Below are positions 29,001 through 44,000 of a stretch of DNA of 64,000 nucleotides, piece by piece. The DNA is from Stichopus chloronotus. Lineage: Eukaryota; Echinodermata; Holothuroidea; Aspidochirotida; Stichopodidae. The position numbers were made by a program, and so were the translations under genes. The DNA lies in NCBI GenBank assembly GCA_021234535.1, contig CM037843.1, positions 11,245,979-11,309,978 of the forward strand. Direction: 5' to 3'. Each line of letters starts with the position of its first letter. Within the stretch, counting starts at the first letter, position 1. A model generated the notes under the pieces. That model had not been told where the DNA came from and did no database searches. It saw nothing but the letters and a program-made list of their open reading frames with translations.

Positions 29001-32000
29001 TCTGGTCAACAGGTCTTCTGAGTTCCTGCTTGTAAAAAAAGAGGCCTGCACAATCAGGTTTTTTTTTTGAAAGCTCAGACAAAAACCCATTCTTTTTTTT
29101 GGTTTTGATGATAATCATATTAAACCTTTGTAATCATGGGGCGGTGTATGTATGTGTGTATGTATGTGTGTGTGACACTTGTAGACATGATATCTCAAGA
29201 AGAGAAGCTTCAACAGATCCCACATTTGGTATGTAGGTGTACCACATTGAGTAGAAGAAACCTGTTGTTTTTTGTGGAGGTCGAAGGTCATTTAGGGTCA
29301 ACAGGGGTCAAATTGTGAAAACCTTTTATACACAATATCTCAAGAAGAGAAGCTTGAACAGATCTCATATTTGATTTGTAGGTGTACCATGTTAAGTAGA
29401 AGAAACCTATTGTTTTTGGTAGAGGTAAAAGGTCATTTGGGGAGCAGAGTTCAAATTGTGAAAACCTTTTTAAAAACGATACCTCAAGAAGTGAAGCTTG
29501 GACAAATCTCATATTTGTTATGTAGGTGTACCACATTGAGTAGAAAACCTGTATAGTTTTTGCCTGAGGTCAAAGCTCATTTGGGGTCAACAGGAGTCAA
29601 ATTGTGAAAAACTTGTAGACACAATATTTCAAGAAGTTAACTTTGGACAAATGTCTTATTTGGAGCGTTAGTGTACCACATTCAGTACAGCATCCCTATT
29701 GATTCTGGTCGAGGTCAAAGCTCATTTGAGGTCAACAGGGGTCAAATTTTGAAAACCGTGTAAACACAATATCTCAAGAAGAGAAGCTTGGACAGATGTC
29801 ATATGACGTATGTTGGTGTATTTTATAGAGTACAAGAATGCTGTCGTTTTAATGGAGGTCAACGGTCATTTGAGGTCAACAAGGGTCAAACTGTGTTAAC
29901 AGGGTAAATATACTGTGTCGATATACCTGGCATACGTGGACATGGCATTGACACTTACACCAACGGTATCAAACTCAACAGCTAACAAGTATTCCAGGAA
30001 AAACCCGGAAAAATGGATAAAACTTAGTAAAAAGTAAAGTTGTGTGAAGAAACCAATTGATACCCACTCGCTCTCTTAGGTAGTCAGTCAGAGAGTTCGT
30101 AACTGCAGACATATTCTTACCTTCACACACTGGCTTGTGCTTCATTGGCCAATTACATGTACACCACTGGTTGCAGTATATACACGCTATAGTCAGAAGT
30201 ATGTAATTGGAATAGTCAGTGATTGGGGGTTACAGAAAATTTCGAGACACTTCAAGTTGTGTACACAAAAGCAGGTCACATCAAACGCAAATCTGGATTT
30301 TAGTCAAAAGAAAAAAACTTGGCAACAATGGAACATCAAAATAAGTAACAATGTTTGTAAGACATAAAAACAAAAGCAAAGCGAGAGAACGAGGAATATT
30401 CCAAAATACCATACACCTACCAAGAAAAACAGTTGAAAGTCTGATATGGCGTACTATCCATCATGTAAGGTAAATGAGAACAACAAAAAGAGGAGTGAAT
30501 TGCATGAATGTTTTTATCCTGTTACTTCAAGTTGGAAAGCATGCATGTTGGTAAAAGCTTGAAGTAATATTTTCCCTATTTCTCTCCAAAAAGAAACCTC
30601 AGTCGTATAAGCGGGGGGGGGGGAAGGAATTAGCTAAATAACACTTTCACTTACAGTTTTGAGCCCATCCATAGTGAACTAGCAATCCCCATTTTTGTTG
30701 CAAACTTTATTTAGAAGGTTTCCTCCTACGAGATATTTTTGTCCAGATTGACTTGGGACTTTCTCTGTAGCCTAACATATAAACTTACATACTATGATAG
30801 AGCCTAGCCAGCACATGTATTTCTAAATGTTGTACCTTACACGTACCTTAGACGAACAGACTAGACTAAGATTTTCATGTAAATTTTGATCCAAACTGGT
30901 TGAAAATGTGCTTTATGTTGTCTAACATATTGCCAAGCCTATAATTTGTCATCAGGAACAGGATGGCATATTTTACTCTAAAACAACGTACATGCAACTT
31001 AAAAAAAGTGTGGAGAATATTTCACCTTATATAAAAGTGTTATGACAAACCAACACAATTTCATAACTCCAACTCAGTGCATTCGAGACCAAGCTCATAG
31101 CCATATGGGATGGGTAAAAGAATTATTCCACAGCACTCCTAAATGTTCTACTTTAAATGTCCTAATATCTTCCATCCTCACAATTCCCCCCCCCCCCCCT
31201 TCATGTGTTTGGCACTGACCAAGTCAATGGTTGCATATTGTCACTTGGATCTGGATTCCTCACTATTTTGTTAAAAAGGAAAAAAATGCATACTTTCTCA
31301 GGGTTGTTACAGAGTGTATCAGATCTTAATTGATGGCAGACTTAAAGTGATAATGTGGATATTTTCCTGTCATTTGATGGTGGTGACATGTAAGAATAAT
31401 CATTATTAAAGATGCCATTGTAAAATTTACTTTAGCCGAGGTAAAGCCATTTAACTTCAGCATTTTGCTGTAGCTATTTTTCTTGCTCAAGACAGCTAGG
31501 TTTGGTTAACAACAGTTAACACAGGCATTGTGCGTATGGAAACGTTTCTGTGCAACAACCAGATGGAATGTGTAATTAATGCAGTCAGCAGTGATTTCAT
31601 GAAGTTACTGCTGCTGCAGGTAAATAACAAGTAGTTCTGCAGAATGTTGCAGTGAGCAGAAGTGGGGATGAACGTTATTGCAACATTTACTGAAAGGCAG
31701 AGTTCACACATGAAACTGAACACATTAATGGACAGTTTTTCAAAACTTATTCTCATTTAAAGATCCTGGAGAAATTGACACTGTTTACACAGACATGTAC
31801 GTACACTGTAGCCTGCATTGCGAGATTGTAGGTGTATTTCATTGAGTATACAAAAATTCCATTGCCTTTGGTAAAGATCAAAGGTTATTTGCGGTCAACA
31901 GGTTCATGGCATGGAATTCTTGTAAACATTTTATCTCAAGTAGGGAAGCTTGGACAAACGTCATATTCAAGATGTAGTTGTATCTCATTGAGCACAAGAA

Positions 32001-35000
32001 TAAATTGGTCTTAAATGGAGTTAAAAGGTCAGTCAATGTCAACAAGCATCAAATTGTGAACATGTAGATATGATCTCAAGAAAGGAAGCTTGGGCAGATC
32101 TCACATGTTATATGAAGCATACGTAGCTTGATGTGACACATACAAATGCTTATTATATCAGATTCAGAAAAAAATTGTCCTACTCGGATCATTGAAACCA
32201 CAATGCATTTCTGCATTCTGGTTTTAATTTGGCCTAATAGGTCATCCCCTTGAACTTACTGATGCCAAATGTTGTTGTGGTAGTTTTCATTTGCACTTTT
32301 CACAATATCAAAACAGTTTTCTTAATGTCAAAAACAGTTACAGCAACATTGTAGGCAAATTGTGAAAAAGTAGTCTGGAAAGTTATACCACTACCATTTA
32401 TCTGGAAAGTTATACCATTTATAATAAATAATAACAATTACAGTACTACCATTATAAAAAAAAAAGATACTAGGAGGAAACATGTGAGCAAAGCAAAGAG
32501 TAAGAAGTTTAACATAAAAGAGAATCTACTCATCATACACAAGCTTGAAAATTAAAATAGTACATGGGTAAATGGGCCTTTGTCAGTAGAATATGAGCCA
32601 TCTTTTATATTTACACCACAGTGTGTCTCCAACCACCTAAAATCTGATTAGATTACATCCTTAAAATGAATGAAAATTTTAATTCATTACCACATTCCAT
32701 TTCCTTGAAAGGGTATGCTACCAAAGATAAGTGGACAAACTGATCTGCACTTGGGGTGAACTGGTAGGTCTTTGGAGGTGAACTGGTTGGTCTTTGAGAG
32801 CAAACTGCTCATCAACAGGGGGCAAACTGCTATTTAGGGGTGAAACGAGCAAAGACTTCATTTTACGCTGCCCTAGGCCTATGCTCGTTTTCTGCCAACA
32901 CGTAGAACACAACAGATATAGTGTGAAAGAAAATTTATTCCAAAATTGATCATTCCTTAACTACGCTAATTGTCATTTCTCATATCACAAAACAAGGCAA
33001 ATCTAGTTTATTTTCATGGTAGTATTAGGATGCTCACAGGTGTGTTCTGAGGCAGCCATATTGTCAGAGTGGCTTATGGTAGCAACTCCACATTTTGAAA
33101 TCTGAAATTTAAAAATTTTGTCACAGTTTCTTGGTTCAGGCAAGGAATCTGCACGATGGTGATGGCAAGGGTGTGTGTGTGTGTATGACACCCTGGCTCG
33201 TAAACATCGCAGGAAGGAAACGTTGCGCAATCTTCAAAGTTAGTATGTTCTTACTGAAGTTGATTGTGAGTAGATGATCCCTATCATATTTCATAGAGGT
33301 CAAAGGTCGTTTGAGGTCACCAGAGCTTAAAATATGAAAACCTATTACAAGGGAGATATCTCAGCCATAGAATGTTGCTGGAACTTCAGACTCATAGCAC
33401 TTAATGAGTAGATGATGTGTGGTACTTTGTATGGCGTTCAAAGGTAATGTGATGTCAGTAAATGACATTGGCCTAGTTTGAAAACATTTTAAACATGTAA
33501 TCTCGAGAAAGGAAAGGTGCTCGAAGTTAAAAGTTGGGGTGTTGGTAGTCCATTGTGAGTAGATGATTCGCATTGTTTTTAGCTCATACCAGCTAGCTGG
33601 TGTGAGCTATTGTAATGGTGCGTCGTCACTCTATCTATCTGTTCACAATTGTTCAAAATGCTTCTCCTCCATCATGCTTTCATGGATTTGTCTGAAACTT
33701 GGACACAATGTTCCATAGGTGGTGGACCTTTTAGGGTGTTCAGGAATTTTTGGTCCAAGGTCCCATGTGGGCCCTGCGGCCCATTTTATGAAATTCTACA
33801 AAATGCTTCTCCTCCTACAGATTATATTGTACAATGCTGATGGTTTGTCACGATGATGCTCAGTTATTGGTCCCTTCGGGGTGTTCAGAAATTTTTGGTG
33901 CAAGGTCCCATGTGGGCCCAGTGGCCCATTATGTGAAATTCTGTTTGAAATGTTGTTTCTCACACATGCATCCATGGATTTATATTTAACTTGAACACAG
34001 TAATCCTTAGGTGGTGCCTCATCTGGGGTGTACAAAAAAGTTTCAGTCTAAGGTCCCGTGTGGACCCTACGGTCTATTTTAGGAAATTCTACAAAATGCT
34101 TCTTCTCCTACAGATTATGTTGTACTATGTTGATGGTTTGTCACAATGATACTCAATTATTGGTCCCTTCAGGGTGTTCAGGAATTGGTAGTCCAAGACC
34201 CCATGTGGGCCCAATGGCCCATTTTATGAAATTCTGCAAATTACTTCTCCTTCTCCCATTAAAGTGCCCCTTTAAACTGTCCTACACATCTCAAATATCC
34301 CTGTCGTGCATGAATGATAATTGAGTAATTGGACAGTGTTAGTTGGTATGCTAACTGAAACTCTGTATTGCCCTTAGGTGTGTTGACCAGTATATGGACT
34401 TAAAGGGGCACTTTGAGTTGTTCCGTGAACTTCAGTTAGTCTTCACAAAATATACCACTTTTAGTAACTGATCAATATTCAACTAAGAGGGCCCATTATG
34501 AGTCACATGTAAATGACCACTAATGAGTGAGTTGCTAATGATTTAAATTGGTTTTGAAAAACTTGTGACCATTTACTTTTCCACATTAGTACCAATTCAT
34601 ATACCCATAGCCAGTACAAACCAATAAGAAAAATGAGTAAAAGTTGACAGTTTCCATAATTATTGGACGTGAATATTGATGCTGATTATAAGCATTGTTT
34701 TTTTGGTAGTACCCATTAAAATTTTTACAACTTTAATTTATTGACAAAGATCAAACTTATGCACAGTTGGAGCACAAGTTTATGAAATTCTGAAAATTGT
34801 GCAGTCCTACAGATTCTCTTGTACAATGTTGATGATTAGGTATAATGATACTCAGAGGTACCTATGATTTGACATAATGATACATAAATGGTACCTTCAG
34901 GATTTTGAGGTATGAGCCTCTGCACCAATGGTGCTCTAGTTTATGAAGGTTAAAAGTGATTGGAGCTCACCTGAGCTTAAAGTGTGATTAAGGGAGATAT

Positions 35001-38000
35001 CCCAGCAACTGGACCTTAGCTGCAACTTCAAACTGTTCGGTCAAAGGTCACACTAAACAAAACACATTCCCACGTTCAAAGTTGTGCACATACTCAGTGA
35101 AATTGCTTGTTTACCCTAGGAATGATTTAATCTGCATTGGAGACTGTTTGACTGGTGAATGTGAATAGCATTGACTAGGTCATAGGCATTTCTAATGCTA
35201 ATACCTCTCTCAAGATCACATGTGCAAGTTCATTTATTATCTGAGTACGCTAGTTAATGCGGAATTGTGCATTAGTTAGAGGATTGTGCCCGGTCACCGG
35301 ACTGTAATGGGCCGAAAGGAGTTGATGGTTCTTACCAAGTATGAATGAACCCGTATTTGTTACTGTAATAAAATGAACTTCATATTGTTTGCATGTAAGT
35401 TTAATTTTATCACCTTGCAAGAAATTTAATTTTCTAATGCTGCCAACACCACCTTTTGGTTCAGACGTATGAGCTACAGCAGCATTGCTGCAATAGTGTC
35501 TAGTTCTTTTCAAAAGACACTTTTGAATATTTGCATGCACTTCAGTGTAATATAGTTTAGCTTGTGTTACATTTGTAACATTTCATGGAACATTCAAGTT
35601 TTGAAGCAATATCAATGAGTTTTTTAGTCTAACTTAAAGTTACACTGACTTGTTTTTCAACAAGTTTGGGCAAAACCTCATATGCTTGTTGCTTTGTCAA
35701 ACATTTTACAGAGTTTAACAAAAGTTGGGTTTTGTTTTAAACTGATTCTGCAATAAAAAAAAACATGAAAAATTTTTTTACTGGAATTTGATCTTATCTC
35801 ACGGGGAAATGCATTGGCCCTAGGACAAGAAGATGCACTATAGTAATCATTCTTGATCGACCTTAAAGCTTATAATTACCAAAGATTTAGATTTCAAAGA
35901 GCATCAGCATTTGTGAAGCTGTGCATCCTGTTTTACGTGAATCGCATACCCTCTTCTCTATCAACTGGAAAATTATAGTTTGTATATAAAGGTAACAAGA
36001 CCTACTGATTTTGTATTTTATGCTCAGGAATCAGATTCTAGAGGCATTTATAAAATTTGGTATCTTCTGTGAATCTCTGTAGCAAATTTCTATTTGTGTT
36101 TTTCTGTGATTTGCTCTAAAACATTGGCTCAGCATTAAGATATTGTGATATAGTCTGTAAGATCATCTAATTTAACTGCTTATCAACACTCTGCTCATTC
36201 TGTTTACAATCAACTACATGTTTCCATTTATCAAGGACTTCTTTAATTTGTCCTAGTGTCAATTGTTTGCACATCCCAGCAACAAGAATTTTATATATTT
36301 TTTTAAGCATTGTGCAAAAAGTTTGAGAGCCATGATTGGAAATTCATGGTAAAGTAATGAAAGGATTCAGTGTATTCTTAATTTGGGAATCAAAGAAAGT
36401 TACAGTAATTTAATTGTATAAGTATATTTATTATGACATTAGATTACATTATTATTTCTGTTATTTTTCACAAAATTTGTCTATGAACTTCTACAAAAAG
36501 GGCAAGGAGAATCAGATGACACCAAATGGTGTTTGTTTTGCTTAGTTTATTTTTAATACAACAGAGGTCTAATGAATATCATAGAGTCTACTTAATACTC
36601 ATAATGTTTCATATCATGTGATGTTGAAAATAGCATCATATTACCAATGCTGAGAAAAAATATACACTTTGTACAGAAAAACCTGTTGATGATCAATTGT
36701 GAAACCTCTTCCTGCAATAATTTGATAGAGCAACTCCATCTACAACAGTACCATTGACTTGATGGTGCACGGTCAACTTACACACCATTTCAATGATACT
36801 GATGGTTCACCACACTTTGTAGGGGAATAGGCCCTTAAAAGTGACATTTATAGCAATGTTATGGTTCAGCATGGCAAACAAGAGATAACTTGTAAATGAA
36901 GGGATCAATAATGAAGAACAATGATATCGTGTATACCTACCACACCTTTGCATAGTTATGACGTTATCCTTTGGGTTCTGGTCAGCAATTAAAAAGATTA
37001 AAAAGAGTGCCATCTTTTGGTCTCGCTTAGTTCAATTTTGGAATTAATATTTATCTTCCTCCTTTTTTCTTGATGATAAAATTAATTCGCTTTGACATCT
37101 ATAAAATGTTGTGGATGGCTCCATTTGTCATGAATTTTGGCACACTTGTTCCTTTAATAATACATGATACCAAACTTGTAGAAATTCCCATAATATATGC
37201 AATTTTGCTGATTCTAAGTTTGTTACGTTCCTGTAGCAATGTGGTGTACGCTTTTTGCTCCAGTGAGATGAATTTGTACTTGACCTTGAATATGCACTAT
37301 TGTATGCAGTGACCGATATACAACTAAATCATGCAGCCACAGAAGTCTATTGAGTGAGCCGGTACACAGAACACATTGTCCACCCCTCTCGATCTCTACC
37401 CCCCCAACCTTCATTGAACAACTGCATGAATATTGATTGAATCAATGTACCTTTTGTGCATTGTCCTCCTTGAAGGTCCTATGACGTGAAAATGACATTT
37501 TGGACTATTGGGTGTATTAATCATTGAAAAACCTCATAATCCATCAAATATTGACAATTTTACAAGCAAATTCCTGTACCACATGTGCATCATGAATAAA
37601 TTCTGTCAAAGTATACAAATTTGTGATATGTCTTATGTTAGTCCTGTGTTTACTTTCCTTTTATTTCAAGGACAATTGAGAATTTTATTTGCCGAGAAGG
37701 TTTGATTTTGATGGCATAATTTTCTTCTTACTATTGTGAATTCCAGTAATTAGGTAACAGACAATATAGTAAGAGTTTAACAAAAAAAAAACTGACATCA
37801 CAACACTCCATGTCATCTATTTTGCATTTTCATCAAAATGTTCAAAGTCATATCTCAAAAACGGTAATAACACAATTCCAATAGATTTTCATTAAGAGTT
37901 TCACTCCGCAACCTCTGAATGAAACTACAATCTTGTACAAAATACCTTGGGACACCCCGCACCCCCGCGCCCCCGTTCAATGTTGGCTGTAGGATTGCTG

Positions 38001-41000
38001 TTCAAAGGGTACATTCACTTCTGTAGAGCAACATTGGAAAGGGGCACAGGGTTTCATGTTATCCCCTCACCTAAAATTCAGTATTATATTTGCAATGTAC
38101 AATAAAGTGTCCCAACAATTTTGTCCAAGACTGTAGCTCCCCATAAACCGTGTTTATGTGGAGTCTTATGACATTAAGTTTGGACATATATATATATATT
38201 TTTTGGTATGCAGGTGTGCTTGTTCAGTGCATGATAGCCATCAATCATCATCGTAGGTCAGCAGATGTCATTATCTATGTAACTGTTGTTACTTCTCAAT
38301 TGGTTACATAATAAATTACTGTAATATTATGTACACAAAGCATGTTACACATCTTCACCTTTTGTGATATATTAGATTTCTCGTAAGAAGTAGTATAATA
38401 ACATCGCAAATATGTCAGCTTCATCAAAAATGCTCATAGTTACATCATCAAAAATCACAATAGATGTGTGCATTCTGCTTCGTTTTCTCTTTTAGGAAAT
38501 CTTGGTTCTCGTTGGACCTCGGTCTCTGGTTGATTCCATCTGCTTATACATTACGTCATGCCAGAGGCTATGGTAGATCAGCTCTGAGGAACTGGATCTT
38601 CCAGGTATCTAAGGATGGACAGGCATGGACCAGTCTCCTGGAGCATAATGATGACTCTTCTCTCAATGAACCAGGGTAGGTACTTTATTGGCCTTTGCAG
38701 GTATGAGATTATCAATTTACAAGTTTGTGTAGTAACACATTGCTATTGCATTTAAAAGACTACACTTCATGGTGAAGGACAAAACTTTGTGTAAGACAAG
38801 TGTACATTAACTCTGACCTGACTTTGGTGCAAATCATTTTGTTTAAAATATTAAAGATTTGTTATACCAGGACACGATCCATGTGTTTGACCCTCTTAAA
38901 TAACTGCTATTGTTGAATATATTTTGAATCAGTGATTTGCAAATGAAGTTTCCCTTGGTTTCAGCAATATTTAGAATCATTAATGTGAAACCTAAACAAC
39001 ATTGTGTTGGTCTTTTTGGTTCCTTGCTTCAGCAAAGGAACCTATTTAATTAATCAGGGTGGTCCTGTGTGTGACACTTTGCTTGTAAATATGGTATCTC
39101 AAGAAGGATAACCTTGACGGATCTCATACTTGGTGTTTTGTTTGTTTGTACTGAGTAAATGATCCCATTGCTTTTGGTGGAGGTCAAGATTCACTTGAGG
39201 TCACCAGAGTTCAAACTGCAAAAACCTTGTAAATACAATGTCTCCAGAAGTAACTGTGACTGATCTTGTAGTTGGTGTGTGGAATTGGCCATACAGAGTA
39301 AATGATCCCTACTGTTTTTGGTGGAGGTCAAAGGTCATGGTCACCTGGGGTCATCAGAAGTCATAATGTGAAAAGCTTGTGAACACTTTTGAAGGGAATG
39401 TGCAAGAGAGTCCAAAGTCAGTGTGTGGGGAGGACATTTAAAGATCTTGACTGGGATTGATTTTGGTGGATGCCAAAGGTCACCAAAGGTCATCTGCAGA
39501 CAGACTATAGACAAAACATGTTTGCAGTACCTCATGAACTGCACATTGCACAAACTTTGACCTTCGAGAGTATGTAGGACTTTCTAAGTAAATAAGGTGA
39601 GGGTGTGTCTTGTGATCAGAGGTCATGTGGGGTTATCAGAGGTCGTAACATGAAAAAAATTTGTAAACACACTATTTACAAAGGAGGAGATAATTTCAAT
39701 ATTTACAAAGGGGAGACAATTTCACACTTTAAAGTTGTTCTTTTTAGATGGAGTATATAAATATAATTACTGGTTTAAGTTTTGATGTGGGTCAAAGGTC
39801 ATCTGAGGTCCTTGAGTACAAAGTGTTAAGACCTTTGCTGATGTTTCTCTCCTTCTGTCTTTTCCTATAGGTGGAAGGTATTTGAGCTCCCTTCCAAGCA
39901 AAGACTAGCAATGCTTCCACATTTAGGAAGTTTCAATTTGAAAACTTTTACCTGTCAGTTAGGTATAAAGTGTAGTTGCTGTACTAATTTCACAAGTCTT
40001 TGACATATAATGATGAAACTACGTCTATGGATCTTCAGCTGGCATCATGCTGGTTTCTGATAAAATACTGTATGTCTGAAAGCATCTGTAAAGTATCTAA
40101 AAGCCCAATTTGGTTAATTAAGTTCAGCAGGTACAATACACCTTTGAGTTTCTATTTAGTCCCCAATTCAGTTGTACAGTATTTGGTATCATGCTTCTTT
40201 TATTTATCACTCTTGTTTTGACAGTTAAAAGTGCTCACTTAGTTTTCAAAGACATAATTGGCTTCATCTGAGACATTTGGGTCTGAAAATGGTGATTGAC
40301 CAATGACCTCTGTGGAAAATGGGAGAAAGGTTGACCCTTATCTTTCCCAGAGGAATCATTATCTGAGATACAGTGCTCCTTCTGTCATCAAACAATGTAG
40401 AATAGATTTGTTTTCTGAAGCAGAGACAGTTGCACATGGAAGATTTCTGTTAGGGAAAAGTCTTATTGTGCAATAGAGATAAATAAGTTATTACTTGGTC
40501 ATATGATGGGGTAGATGGAGGAATTTATGTAGTTTATATAATTGGCAGTCATTTCAACTGTCATATGAGTACATCTCTTGTTCCTGTGAAATTTGTACTG
40601 TACCTAGGCTACCACTGTGCAGGCTGGAGAATTCTTGGCCACCAGTGTTATCTTACATTACATGCATACAGCAGGTATTTGAAAATGGTGTGCAGTATTA
40701 ATGGCATCATGTGGTATATCCTGTGGTTACTACAGTAAACTGCAACTTGAAAAAAATTAATGGAAGTGCATGTATTAGTGGCGAGGAATCACTAAGGTTG
40801 CCTTATTGGAAAGTATCGCCTTATTGGAAAGTATCACCTTACTGATGTTTATCAAAAGCAAATCAAGCATTAGCATTGGAGTGAAATGAAATATAGGGAC
40901 ACACAATTGAGTGATGTGCTAAAGGAATTATGATGACTGGCTTAGGGAGCATGTCATAATCACCCTGGCGTTCCCGTTCGTGTATTTCCCCCGCTATTGT

Positions 41001-44000
41001 GTGTGTCATGCATATGCTTCAAGCTCCAGTGAACACACTAGCTGAAGCTGTGAAGATAATGAGGTAAGTTGTGGGCAGTTTCCTGCCTGATGTCACAATA
41101 GAGTCCTTAACAACAAGGATTGATTGACGTTTCACTGAAGCTTGGTTGAAGAAGGATTATCGCCGATCAATAATAGAAGGGCAACAAAAGACCACAGAAG
41201 ATTGTTCACACTGTGGGTGTATAGGTTTGACAATACCAGCAGTGTGTTTGTTGAGGGGAACGAAAGATCGTGGTCATTAAAACTGCAAAGACTGAAGGAT
41301 TGACAAATATGCTGATTCTTCTTTTTTTCAGTAAGGGTCTCGACATAGTAGAAAATCAGAGTAAGGAATTTTTAACTGAGAAAAAAAGAGAAAGAGTAAA
41401 AAAATCTGCTCTCTCAGTGAGGCTACTGTTCGCTAACGATATGCAATACGCAAGTAGGCTGAATTGATTAAAAGTTAGTTACAAAAAAGGTGCCATGTGC
41501 ATATTGGTACATAACTTTTTACATAACAGAAAAAACACATCGGAAAAATTATGAAAATATCTTTGAAGCAGTGAAGGCGATTTTTTGTACATTTAAAATA
41601 TCAAACCTGGGTTTTGGTGGAAAAAATGTTGTAGAACCCCAAATTGCTCCGTATTCTCAAAGGAGAGTCCACTTAAAAGAAGGTACTTTTTATTTCCCTC
41701 GCGCCGAAGGCTGTAGTATAACGTTACTGTAACGTTAAACAAATATTTCGTCTTTACCCAGTTGGCATTGGATGCTGCTTGCTGTTAAGTTTTACAGTTG
41801 TTTTGTCTGCATGGGGCTCATTATGCAGCTGTAAGCTGCGCTAACAGGTGCTTTGAAAAATTCTGGGATGCGCATGACCAGGGTCTTGACCCAGATATCT
41901 TAAGAAAAATAGAGGTAGAAAAAGTTTCCAGGCCATTCTTTTGGATGAAAAAAAAAAGTAATTGGAGCAAAGTACACCTGTGAAAGTTGCGTGCCAAGAA
42001 GTAAAGGGGGAGAGTGGCCCGATGTTGACAAAAGTTGGCCAACTATTCCCAGTCATTTTTTAAACAAAAAAAAAAAAAGATAAGTAGCGGGGAGATAACA
42101 GACTGAAGTAACGGCATACACTGGTGCACAAGTGTGGTGCGCTACCGCAGTGAAAGGGGCATCATCTGGATTTGCAGTGGCCACATATTGGTTGCATTAC
42201 GCGAAGGCATCTCTTTCTTGTTCCGATTACAGAACTGAGTAGCTGTGGTCCCTATGGGCATTGTATACGCTATCTGCCTCTTAAACAAGGATAGCCTACA
42301 TAGCCTACACGCATTTATAAAATCAGGCGATTGAATCATTCAGTATTTGGTCTAAATTGCAGTACATGGAGATTTCATATCAAAAAGACCTAAATAATTA
42401 TAAAGCAGATGATATCTTATTTTAAGTCATGCTATCAAACTATATCTTTAACTGTTAATGAAAGGGAGGGGGAACGGCAGACTATCACGTAGGTCGCTGT
42501 CCGATGTATCGTATCAAATCGGTATAAACTTGCGGTTGGCAAGCCTCGCAATTTGGAAATTTAATGGAATTAATAATGAAAACATTGACATTAACATGGA
42601 TTCTTTTGTGTACAGACACTGCATGTTTTGGTGAGTTATTTCTTTCGTGCATTATTAGGAGCCAACTTAAGTGTGAGACTCGTGATATAAGTCATACGAT
42701 TTAAGTTTCTAAAATAAGATATATTTTTACGTAGAGAAACACAAGGAGGAAAAAATTTTACATGCCTTATAATTATTTTAAAGTTTCCTGGATACACTTA
42801 CACAAAGAAGCTAACAGGCAAGCCAACCCCAGCATAGCAGTTGCAGCCAGCCACAATCACCTGCTTAATCAACCGAGCATTCCCCATGAGCGCTCGAACT
42901 GACTACAGTGTACGTAGCCGTGAAAATACGCGAGTAAAACTAATACTGCCACAGTGCTAAATTACAACTTAAGGAAGCCATGTTACGTACAGGGTATTTT
43001 TCTGCCTGCGAGATTATACTTCTGTACACTTGTTTCAACATTTCTATGCTTTTTTCGGCTCGTATAAATGTCCAGTTATACGAAAGCTGTACTGTAGCTC
43101 TAGGCTAGCCTACATGTGTTAACGCCCCAGTCCGTAGGTAGCTAGCTGCCACGTTCATAATTGGTATCACATCGTAAATGTTTCATGCCCAGTCGGAATG
43201 GACAACTCTGGGTTGCGAAAATATTTTTGGTTCATGTGGGCTGTGAACCCTCGATTAATACGGTAGAATTCTGGCGGTTCCTCTATGAGTCAAATTGAAT
43301 TTACAAGGTGAAGTGCCCCATAGATCCCTGATAGATTCATGTTAAACGAATGGGAAAAACCTGAGACATTTGAAAAAAATTTTCGACTGCGGCCAATTGA
43401 GGTCTTCTTAATCCCCGTATGTGGGTAAACGAAGCTAGGTCTAAATTGTAAATGGTCAAGTACCACTTTTCTAACAAGAGATAGCCGTGGTTGCAGTTTT
43501 CCTCATTTAATTTAATGTGCCCCTTTTCCTTAAAATTTAGCCTCATTTTCATCGCCATGTACACGAAAAAAGTTGAGCGAAAACACCGAGGTTTGCGTGA
43601 ATTTTGTTACTAGCCAAATTGTGTCTGAGAATCGTAGGTGTAACTCGTAAGCTACTAAACGATACAAACAACACATGTAAGTGACAAACATTGCAATGAA
43701 ATAGAGAAACGATCACAAATTGGTTGCACATTTTCTTATGCCAATATGTCAGGCCCAAACTGAAGAAATATCATTCAGAGTGAGCCTTCCTTCCTTGCAT
43801 TGAACCTGTGGGGAAAAAGATAAACTGTTTGAACAAAAGCAGGTAGCAACCGCTGCCTCGAGGGCGAGCTAAGCCGCCTATTGTTGAGCAACCAGTGTGA
43901 GAGTTGTCTCCTCCCATTCATGCATATTCCTCTAGCTCTCCTCAGGACTGTGTGGAAGGCTCATTTCACGGTGTGTGCACATTGTTAAAAGCCTATTCAG

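Noticed and set aside
35250..35540. Minus-strand 96-codon frame in the giant intron
   Set aside because: No domain, no splice signals, and no similarity to HECTD1 or to transposon proteins seen.
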